From the NCBI GenBank assembly GCA_040384665.1, contig JAZKIY010000073.1:1-28916 (forward strand): DNA of 28,916 nt. The letters run 5' to 3'. The first letter of the stretch is position 1, and each line of letters begins with the position of its first letter. Below, one piece after another: positions 1-5,681 of the stretch. The DNA comes from PCRC01 sp040384665 (GTDB lineage: Bacteria; Pseudomonadota; Gammaproteobacteria; Burkholderiales; Burkholderiaceae_C). Made by a program: the position numbers and the translations under genes. The notes beneath the pieces were generated by a model. The model did not search any database. It was not told the origin of the DNA and was given only the letters and a program-made list of their open reading frames with translations.

Positions 1-1275
1 TTCCAGGTCGATCAGGAACATCTTGCCGGGCTGCAGGCGCCACTTGCGCACGATTCTGTTCTCGGGCACGGGCAGCACGCCGGACTCGGAACCCATGATG
101 ACCAGGTCGTCGTCGGTGATGCAATAACGCGAGGGGCGCAGGCCGTTCCGGTCGAGCGTGGCGCCGATCTGGCGGCCATCAGTGAAGACGATGGACGCGG
201 GACCATCCCACGGCTCCATCATCGCGGCGTGGTACTCATAGAACGCACGGCGGCGCTCGTCCATCGTGGTGTGCTGCTCCCACGGCTCGGGAATCATCAT
301 CATCACGGCCTGGCTGATGGGGTAGCCGGCCATGGTCAACAGCTCAAGGCAGTTGTCGAAGGTGGCGGTGTCGGACTGGTCGGCAAAGCTGATCGGGTAG
401 AGCTTTTGCAGGTCGGCAGCCAGCACGGGCGAGGACATCACGCCTTCGCGCGCCTTCATCCAGTTGTAGTTGCCCTTGACGGTGTTGATCTCGCCGTTGT
501 GCGCCACATAGCGGTAAGGGTGGGCCAGCGGCCACTCGGGGAAGGTGTTGGTAGAAAAACGCTGGTGCACCAGCCCCAGCGCCGAAACGCAGCGTTGGTC
601 TTGCAAATCAAGGTAGTAGGTGCCCACCTGATCGGCCAGCAACAGGCCCTTGTAGACCACGGTGCGGCTGGACATGCTGGGCACGTAATACTCTTTGCTG
701 TGCGTCAGCTTCAGGCGCTGGATGTTGGCGCTGGCGGTCTTGCGGATGACGTACAGCTTGCGCTCCAGCGCGTCCTGCACGATGACGTCGTTGCCGCGGC
801 CGATGAAGACCTGGCGCAGCACCGGCTCTTTTTCGCGCACGGTGGGCGACATCGGCATGTCGAGGTTGACCGGCACATCGCGCCAGCCCAGAAGCACCTG
901 GCCCTCGGCCTTGATCGCGCGCTCCATTTCCTGCTCGCAGGCGAGGCGGGAAGCGTGTTCTTTCGGCAGAAAAATCATGCCCACGCCGTACTCGCCCTGT
1001 GGCGGCAAGGCAACACCCTGGTTGGCCATTTCTTCGCGGTACAGGGCATCTGGCAACTGGATCAGGATGCCGGCACCGTCGCCCATCAGTTTGTCGGCGC
1101 CCACCGCACCCCGGTGGTCCAGGTTTTCGAGGATCTTCAAACCCTGCTGCACGATGGCGTGGCTTTTCTCCCCACGAATGTGCGCCACAAAGCCGACGCC
1201 ACAGGCGTCGTGTTCGTTGTTGGCCGAATACAGGCCGTGTTCTTGAAGGTGTGCGATTTCAGCAGCCGTGGTCAT
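1..1275 (-). CDS. gltB: Glutamate synthase large subunit, N-terminal part (cut by window edge)
   Basis: Large (alpha) subunit of NADPH-dependent glutamate synthase, which makes two glutamates from glutamine and 2-oxoglutarate in the cytoplasm. Only the first 425 codons are present; the frame is open to base 1, and full-length proteins are about 1500 residues. What is seen is the class II glutamine amidotransferase domain. The motif DACGVGF puts the nucleophile at Cys25, so the first 24 residues would be the propeptide removed to expose Cys1. FSTNTFPEWPLAHPYR and AHNGEIN are typical of the same domain. The ATG at 1275 is preceded by AGGAG seven bases upstream. A promoter (TTGGCA, 17 bp, TATGCT on the minus strand) lies at 1304-1332, and the transposase unit begins just beyond it. 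gltD would be expected downstream, outside the window. Family assignment is certain. Confidence 0.97.
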   Translation of the reverse strand, partial: MTTAAEIAHLQEHGLYSANNEHDACGVGFVAHIRGEKSHAIVQQGLKILENLDHRGAVGADKLMGDGAGILIQLPDALYREEMANQGVALPPQGEYGVGMIFLPKEHASRLACEQEMERAIKAEGQVLLGWRDVPVNLDMPMSPTVREKEPVLRQVFIGRGNDVIVQDALERKLYVIRKTASANIQRLKLTHSKEYYVPSMSSRTVVYKGLLLADQVGTYYLDLQDQRCVSALGLVHQRFSTNTFPEWPLAHPYRYVAHNGEINTVKGNYNWMKAREGVMSSPVLAADLQKLYPISFADQSDTATFDNCLELLTMAGYPISQAVMMMIPEPWEQHTTMDERRRAFYEYHAAMMEPWDGPASIVFTDGRQIGATLDRNGLRPSRYCITDDDLVIMGSESGVLPVPENRIVRKWRLQPGKMFLIDLE

Positions 1276-1303
1276 GGCGCGCTCCTATTTCAGTGGGACA
1301 TCA

Positions 1304-1332
1304 AGCATAGTGCAATGCAACATCAATGCCAA
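1304..1332 (-). promoter_or_regulatory. Sigma-70 type promoter of gltB
   Basis: Read on the minus strand, a -35 box TTGGCA (1332-1327) is followed after exactly 17 bases by a -10 box TATGCT (1309-1304), predicting a start near 1297 and a leader of about 20 bases containing the AGGAG site. The left end of the transposase unit is at 1340, only 8 bases upstream of the -35 box, so the core promoter appears intact while anything further upstream has been displaced. Assignment is by consensus only. Confidence 0.6.
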
Positions 1333-1339
1333 GCACAAC

Positions 1340-1360
1340 AATTGGGGTCAGATTCCAATT
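1340..1360 (+). repeat. Left 21-nt terminal inverted repeat of the RAYT unit
   Basis: Begins AATTGGGG and ends TTCCAATT; it is the exact reverse complement of 2161-2181. The outer six bases at each end pair to form a small hairpin with loop GGTCAGATT. It sits directly upstream of the gltB -35 box. Confidence 0.85.
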
Positions 1361-1386
1361 AATAGATTTTGATTTTTGATTTTTTT

Positions 1387-1402
1387 AATTGGGGACAGAT
1401 TA
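1387..1402 (+). repeat. Degenerate internal copy of the RAYT terminal repeat
   Basis: TAATTGGGGACAGATT closely matches the left terminal repeat (AATTGGGGTCAGATT, one substitution over the core) and has the same orientation. It lies between the transposase stop codon (1439) and the left terminus, after a T-rich tract. Confidence 0.55.
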
Positions 1403-1438
1403 AGGCGGCATACAGAAGCAATACTGTTCCGCGCTTGC

Positions 1439-2134
1439 TCAGCCTTCAGGTGAAGCGAATGGCCGGCCTGCAGACGCTTTGTGTACCCGTCGGGCAGTCT
1501 GCTTCTGAAGGGCCACAATGTACGGTGCCGCACCCAATGGCCAGCCAGAGAGCGCCGACGCGGTCAAGGCGGCTTGCGTGTCAGAGGCCACGCCGGCCCG
1601 CACCAAATCGGCGTAGGCCACTTCTCGCGCAAAAGGCGTGTTGCCGAGCGACCAGTACAGCGCATGGGGTGTGACCAGCCTGTCGGTATGCGCCCCGATG
1701 TAGTGCCCGTGGCTGGACCATGGGTGGTCGCGCGCGTCGGCCACCATACCAGCGCGCACCGGGTTCAGGTCGATGTAGGCCATGCAGGCCATCAGGTAGC
1801 GCTCGGTCTCGATCAGAGTGGAGCGGTAACGCCCTTCCCAGAGCGTGCCAGTGCGCCCCTGCCGGTCATTGAAATAGCGGACATAACGCCTGCCTACGGC
1901 CTGCATCATTTGCGGCAACGCCGTGTCCGTTTCGGGTGTGGCGAGCAGGTGAAAGTGGTTACCCATCAGCACATAGGCGTGGATGTGCACGCTGAACTTG
2001 CCGGCATTCTCCGCCAGCAGCGAGAGCATGAAGCGGTAATCTTCAGGCGACGCAAAGATCGCCTGGCGGTTGTTGCCCCGCTGGATCACGTGGTGGGGGT
2101 AGCCGGGTACCGTGAGTCTGGCGAGCCGCGCCAT
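1439..2134 (-). CDS. REP-associated tyrosine transposase (Y1_Tnp / RAYT family)
   Basis: 231-residue single-strand DNA transposase of the IS200/RAYT type, expected to nick and join at hairpin repeats through an HUH metal site and one catalytic tyrosine. The HUH signature is H60-F-H62 in MGNHFHLLATPE. The catalytic tyrosine helix is ERYLMACMAYIDLNPVRAG, with Y113 or Y120 the candidate nucleophile. The N-terminus (ARLTVPGYPHHVIQRGNNRQ) is typical of the family. A longer frame opens at 2158, but the ATG at 2134 has a perfect AGGAGG site five bases upstream and is preferred. The gene is full length and undisturbed, so it may be functional. It is flanked by inverted hairpin repeats that are the likely substrate, and transcription would run on into gltB. 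Confidence 0.9.
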   Translation of the reverse strand: MARLARLTVPGYPHHVIQRGNNRQAIFASPEDYRFMLSLLAENAGKFSVHIHAYVLMGNHFHLLATPETDTALPQMMQAVGRRYVRYFNDRQGRTGTLWEGRYRSTLIETERYLMACMAYIDLNPVRAGMVADARDHPWSSHGHYIGAHTDRLVTPHALYWSLGNTPFAREVAYADLVRAGVASDTQAALTASALSGWPLGAAPYIVALQKQTARRVHKASAGRPFASPEG

Positions 2135-2160
2135 GGGAGCCTCCTGGGTCCAATTCAATC

Positions 2161-2181
2161 AATTGGAATCTGACCCCAATT
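2161..2181 (-). repeat. Right 21-nt terminal inverted repeat of the RAYT unit
   Basis: Exact reverse complement of 1340-1360, located between the transposase start region and the DUF1415 stop codon (2192-2194). An 8-base direct repeat, CAATTATG, occurs at 2177-2184 and again at 2189-2196 across its outer edge. Confidence 0.85.
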
Positions 2182-2191
2182 ATGTAGTCAA

Positions 2192-2734
2192 TTATGGGGC
2201 CACCCCAAGCGCCGCCCAACCGGCGGGGCCGAGCTGTTGCAGCGTTGCAATGTTGCGCGCGTAGATGGATTCGGCCTCGGGGAACGCGGCCACGGCGCGG
2301 GCGACGCTGTCTTCGCGCAGCAGGTGCAGGATGGGGTAAGGCGCCCGATTGGTGCAGTTGGCCATGTCGTCGGGCGCGGCATCGGCAAACTGGTAGGCGG
2401 GGTGGAAGCTGGCGATTTGCACCACGCCGTCGAGTTTGAGCTTGGCCAAAGTGCGGTCGGCCACGCCGAGGAAGTCGTTGAAATCCAGAAAATCGGGCAA
2501 GGCGTTGGGCAGGATCAGCAGCGTGGTGTCGCGCACCCCGGCGTTGTGTGCCAGCAGGTCGCGCAGTTCGGCCACCAAAGCCGCCCGGATGTCGGCATGG
2601 CCGACGGCGGCCGACACGGCGTAATGGATTTGCTGCTTGACGTGCACCGCCTTGGCGAAAGGGCACAAGTTGAGGCCAATCACCGCCCGCTCCAGCCAGC
2701 GTTGGGTGTGGGTGATGACCTGTTGACCGTCCAT
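2192..2734 (-). CDS. DUF1415 family protein
   Basis: 180-residue protein that I recognise as the DUF1415 family, widespread in proteobacteria and of unknown function. It has no signal peptide or membrane segment and is presumably cytoplasmic. The N-terminal motif GLNLCPFA, with a cysteine next to proline, and the later block FHPAYQFADAAPDD with NRAPYPILHLLRE are the most family-like parts. The ATG at 2734 lies only nine bases after the dgt stop codon (TGA at 2744-2746), so the two are almost certainly co-transcribed. Its 3' end abuts the transposase unit: the TAA stop is 10 bases beyond the right repeat. The C-terminus (GVAP) is intact in length for the family as far as I can judge. No function is inferred beyond the link to dgt. 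Confidence 0.85.
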   Translation of the reverse strand: MDGQQVITHTQRWLERAVIGLNLCPFAKAVHVKQQIHYAVSAAVGHADIRAALVAELRDLLAHNAGVRDTTLLILPNALPDFLDFNDFLGVADRTLAKLKLDGVVQIASFHPAYQFADAAPDDMANCTNRAPYPILHLLREDSVARAVAAFPEAESIYARNIATLQQLGPAGWAALGVAP

Positions 2735-2743
2735 GGCACCAAA

Positions 2744-3898
2744 TCAGCCCAGCAGGCGCAGGCCGGTCAGGCGCTCGTGTTCACGGGCGGCAAAGCGGTC
2801 GGTCATGCCGGCAATGTAGTCGGCCACGGCGCGCGGCTGGTTGGGCTGGCTGGCGAACGCCGGTTTCATTTCGCTCGGTGTGGTGCGGTAAGCGGCAAAC
2901 AGTTCGTGCACGATGCGCTGGGCTTGCACCGTGGTTTGGGTGACCTGCGTGTGGCGGTACAGGTTCTGCAGCAAGAAACGCTTGAGCTGCTGGGACTGCA
3001 CACGCATGGGTGTCGAAAACTGCACCAAAGCGGGCTGCAAGCGCACTGCCGCCACATCGGCGGGCTGCGCAGCGTCAAGGGTCTGGCGCGTGGCGGCGAT
3101 CACGTCGTACACCTGCGCACTGAGCATGCGGCGGATGGTTTCGAACAGCAGCCGGCGGCCCTGCAGGGCCGGGTGGTCGGTCAGCGTCTGGCGGCGGAAG
3201 TCGTCGAACAGCGGGACGTCTTCCAACTGCGTGAGCGTGATCAGCCCGGAGCGCACGCCATCGTCAATGTCGTGCGCGTTGTAGGCAATTTCGTCGGCCA
3301 GGTTGACGAGTTGGGCTTCCAGCCCGGGCTGCAACACCTGGCTGGCAGCGCCATCGGTGCCGCCGAGAAACCGCTGCGCCACACCGCCGGGCTCACGCGC
3401 CTCCAGGCGGCGGGCGTTGCGCGGCGCGCAGTGTTTGAGAATGCCCTCGCGGGTCTCGAAACTCAGGTTCAGCCCGTTGTACAGCGGGTAACGCTCCTCG
3501 AGCGAGTCCACCACGCGCAGGCTTTGCAGGTTGTGCTCAAAACCACCGTGGTCGGCCATGCAGGCGTTCAGCGCGTCTTGCCCGGCATGGCCAAAGGGCG
3601 TGTGGCCGAGGTCGTGCGCCAGCGCAATCGCCTCCACCAGGTCTTCGTTCAAACGCAGGGCCCGCGCGATCGAGCGGCCCAGCTGCGCCACCTCGAGCGA
3701 ATGTGTCAGCCGGGTGCGGAACAGGTCGCCTTCGTGGTTCAGGAAGACCTGCGTTTTGTAGACCAGTCGGCGAAAAGCGGTGGAATGGACGATGCGGTCG
3801 CGGTCACGTTGGAACTCGGTGCGGGTGGGCGCCGCAGGCTCTGGGTGCCGCCGACCCCGAGAATGGGCCGGGTGGCAGGCGTAGGGGGCCAGATTCAT
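2744..3898 (-). CDS. dgt: Deoxyguanosinetriphosphate triphosphohydrolase-like protein (HD domain)
   Basis: 384-residue HD-domain dNTP triphosphohydrolase, predicted to split dGTP (or other dNTPs) to deoxynucleoside and triphosphate in the cytoplasm. The metal-binding residues of the HD fold are visible: H66 in RTRLTHSLEVAQ and the pair H95-D96 in ALAHDLGHTPFGHAG; FEHNLQSLRVVDSLEERYP is also typical. The length matches the shorter, type 2 dGTPase-like group rather than the roughly 500-residue E. coli Dgt, so substrate preference is uncertain. The ATG at 3898 has only a weak GGAA upstream. It follows aroB on the same strand across an 77-base gap holding a copy of the 3'-end repeat, and DUF1415 follows nine bases after its stop. 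Confidence 0.92.
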   Translation of the reverse strand: MNLAPYACHPAHSRGRRHPEPAAPTRTEFQRDRDRIVHSTAFRRLVYKTQVFLNHEGDLFRTRLTHSLEVAQLGRSIARALRLNEDLVEAIALAHDLGHTPFGHAGQDALNACMADHGGFEHNLQSLRVVDSLEERYPLYNGLNLSFETREGILKHCAPRNARRLEAREPGGVAQRFLGGTDGAASQVLQPGLEAQLVNLADEIAYNAHDIDDGVRSGLITLTQLEDVPLFDDFRRQTLTDHPALQGRRLLFETIRRMLSAQVYDVIAATRQTLDAAQPADVAAVRLQPALVQFSTPMRVQSQQLKRFLLQNLYRHTQVTQTTVQAQRIVHELFAAYRTTPSEMKPAFASQPNQPRAVADYIAGMTDRFAAREHERLTGLRLLG

Positions 3899-3917
3899 TG
3901 AATTCCGAATGAAATAA

Positions 3918-3970
3918 CGCTTTAGCCCTAGTGAAACCTAGCGGCTTAGCTTCACTATTGATAGCAAAAA
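3918..3970 (-). repeat. Comamonad-type 3'-end repeat, copy A (after aroB)
   Basis: Read on the minus strand, directly after the aroB stop, the sequence runs TTTTTTGCTATCAATAG, then GAAGCTAAGC, then CACTAGGGCT. It aligns with the copies after lysA and at the end of the hydrolase gene: all share GCTA..AA near the start and (C/G)ACTA.GGCT about 35 bases later. It fills most of the gap between aroB and dgt and is oriented like the upstream gene. Confidence 0.6.
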
Positions 3971-3975
3971 ACCGT

Positions 3976-5082
3976 TCAGGCGCAACAGGCGTCAACCACC
4001 TCGGTCACCACCGCGTCCGGCGCGCCACGCATGGCGGCTCGGCCCGGCCCATCGATCACGACGAAGCGGATTTCCCCCGCCTCGGCTTTTTTGTCCACCC
4101 GCATCAGTTCCAGGTAGCGTGCGGCGTTGTTGGCGGCCAGCCGCGGCCCACGCACCGGCAGGCCGGCGCGTGCCACCAACGTGGTCAGGCGCTGCACCAG
4201 CGCAGCGTCCATCAGCCCCAGGCGCTGCGACAAGTGCGCGGCCATCACCATGCCACAGCCCACCGCCTCACCGTGCAGCCATTCGCCGTAGCCCAGGCCC
4301 GCCTCGATCGCGTGGCCAAAAGTGTGGCCAAAATTCAGAATCGCCCGCAGCCCGGCCTCGCGCTCGTCTTGGCCCACCACCCAGGCCTTGATCTCGCAGC
4401 TGCGCCGCACGGCATGCGTGAGCGCGGCGGGATCGCGGGCCACCAGCGCGTCGATGTTGGCCTCGATCCAGTCCAGAAAAGCCATGTCGGCAATTGGCCC
4501 GTACTTGATGATTTCGGCCAGCCCGGCACTGACCTCGCGCGGCGGCAAGGTGTCCAGCGTGGCGAGGTCACACACCACGCGGTGCGGCTGGTAAAACGCG
4601 CCCACCATGTTCTTGCCCAAGGGGTGGTTGATACCGGTCTTGCCCCCCACCGACGAGTCCACCTGCGCCAGCAACGTGGTCGGCACCTGCACAAACGGCA
4701 CGCCCCGCATGTAACTGGCAGCGGCAAAGCCGGTCATGTCGCCGACCACCCCGCCGCCCAGCGCGAACAGCGTGGTTTTGCGGTCGCACTGGTGGCTGAG
4801 CAGCGCATCAAAAATCAGGTTCAGGGTCTGCCAGTTTTTGTGCTGCTCACCGTCGGGCAACACCACGGTGTGGACCACCTTGTAGCGACCTTGCAAGGCC
4901 TGGCGAAGCTGTTCGGCATACAGCGGCGCGACCGTGTCGTTGGTCACAATCACGGCGGCATTGCCGGGCCCCAGGTCTTGCCAGACCGCCTCTTGGCCAA
5001 GCAGGCCGTGGCCAATCAGAATGGAATAACTGCGCTCGCCCAGCGCGATGGGCACCTCGGCCACTTGGGAAATCTGCTGCAT
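3976..5082 (-). CDS. aroB: 3-dehydroquinate synthase
   Basis: 368 residues, full length. It converts DAHP to 3-dehydroquinate, the second step of the shikimate pathway, in the cytoplasm with NAD and a divalent metal. The NAD-binding stretch GGGVVGDMTGFAA (109-121), VPTTLLAQVDSSVGGKTGIN, and the metal ligands E190 (LAEIIKYG), H253 (NFGHTFGHAIE) and H270 (LHGEAV) are all present. The ATG at 5082 is 39 bases after the aroK stop; the ribosome site is poor (CTAGG). It forms the usual aroK-aroB pair, here at the end of the pilus operon. Immediately after its stop comes a copy of the 3'-end repeat. Confidence 0.97.
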   Translation of the reverse strand: MQQISQVAEVPIALGERSYSILIGHGLLGQEAVWQDLGPGNAAVIVTNDTVAPLYAEQLRQALQGRYKVVHTVVLPDGEQHKNWQTLNLIFDALLSHQCDRKTTLFALGGGVVGDMTGFAAASYMRGVPFVQVPTTLLAQVDSSVGGKTGINHPLGKNMVGAFYQPHRVVCDLATLDTLPPREVSAGLAEIIKYGPIADMAFLDWIEANIDALVARDPAALTHAVRRSCEIKAWVVGQDEREAGLRAILNFGHTFGHAIEAGLGYGEWLHGEAVGCGMVMAAHLSQRLGLMDAALVQRLTTLVARAGLPVRGPRLAANNAARYLELMRVDKKAEAGEIRFVVIDGPGRAAMRGAPDAVVTEVVDACCA

Positions 5083-5121
5083 GGGCCTAGTTTAAGGCGT
5101 CGGGCCATGGGCCCCGGCCCC

Positions 5122-5673
5122 TCAAGGCTTCTGTGGGGGTGCAGGTGCAGCAGGTGGTTCGGTCGTTGGCGTGCCCGACAGCTCCAGCTGCATCACGATC
5201 ATGTTGACCAGAGTGGCCACCGACGGTCGGCCGGTGTCGATGGTGAAGTGCGCGGTCTCACGGTACAGCGGGTCCCGCTGGGTGTAGAGCTCGCGCAGCC
5301 GCTTCAACGGGTCTTGCACCTGCAACAGCGGCCGGGCGGTGTCGTGCCTGACCCGCCGAAACACCTCCTCCGGCGTGGACCGCAGGTACACGACCTTGCC
5401 CCGCTCACGCAAGCGCTGTCGGTTGATGGGGCGCAACACACTGCCCCCACCAGTGGACAGTACACACAGTGGCAGCAGCGTCAACTCATCAAGAACAGCC
5501 TCTTCAATGTCGCGAAAGGCCGACTCACCTTCACGTTCAAAGAAGCTGGCAATTGAACAACCCAAACGCTGCTCAATCACATGGTCGGAATCCACAAACT
5601 CCAATTGCAAGCGCCGGGCGAGCTGCCGCCCGACGGTGGATTTACCGGAGCCGGGGAGGCCGATGAGGATCAC
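5122..5673 (-). CDS. aroK: Shikimate kinase
   Basis: 183 residues from the chosen start. It phosphorylates shikimate at the 3-hydroxyl using ATP, in the cytoplasm. Visible motifs are the P-loop GLPGSGKST near the N-terminus, VDSDHVIE (shikimate and Mg binding), STGGGSV, and ARPLLQ in the lid. The frame is open further upstream, but that stretch overlaps the end of the Ig-like lipoprotein gene and does not resemble a kinase. The GTG at 5673 gives an N-terminus (VILIGLPGSGKST) that matches the family. It has no clear ribosome site but begins eight bases after the upstream TGA (5682-5684), suggesting translational coupling. The C-terminal 20 residues are proline- and alanine-rich and look like a lineage-specific tail. 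aroB follows after 39 bases. Confidence 0.93.
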   Translation of the reverse strand: MILIGLPGSGKSTVGRQLARRLQLEFVDSDHVIEQRLGCSIASFFEREGESAFRDIEEAVLDELTLLPLCVLSTGGGSVLRPINRQRLRERGKVVYLRSTPEEVFRRVRHDTARPLLQVQDPLKRLRELYTQRDPLYRETAHFTIDTGRPSVATLVNMIVMQLELSGTPTTEPPAAPAPPQKP

Positions 5674-5681
5674 TGTCAGTG

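Larger units (their letters stand above)
1340..2181 (-). mobile_element. RAYT (REP-associated tyrosine transposase) unit with 21-nt inverted terminal repeats
   Basis: An 842-base unit consisting of one Y1 transposase gene bounded by perfect 21-base inverted repeats at 1340-1360 and 2161-2181. Each repeat is itself a hairpin: AATTGG and CCAATT pair around the 9-base loop GGTCAGATT (or its complement). A degenerate third copy (AATTGGGGACAGATTA) lies inside the left end at 1387-1402, in the same orientation as the left repeat. The bases between (1361-1386) are a T-rich tract. No clear target-site duplication is seen, which fits RAYT elements, as these are not known to make them. The unit separates gltB from the dgt-DUF1415 pair. 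Confidence 0.75.

Noticed and set aside
229..1362. A 377-codon open frame on the plus strand opposite gltB
   Set aside because: Antisense shadow of the gltB amidotransferase domain; runs into the intergenic promoter.
2177..2196. CAATTATG direct repeat at the right edge of the RAYT unit as a target-site duplication
   Set aside because: Both copies are on the same side of the element, with no matching copy at the left edge, and RAYT elements are not expected to make duplications.
2237..3901. A 554-codon open frame on the plus strand opposite DUF1415 and dgt
   Set aside because: Low-complexity antisense product; the minus strand holds two intact recognised genes.
5083..5121. Palindromic GGGCC-AT-GGGCCC stretch between aroK and aroB as a terminator or operator
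   Set aside because: Short, without a T-tract, and between two genes that are normally co-transcribed; probably GC-rich chance symmetry.
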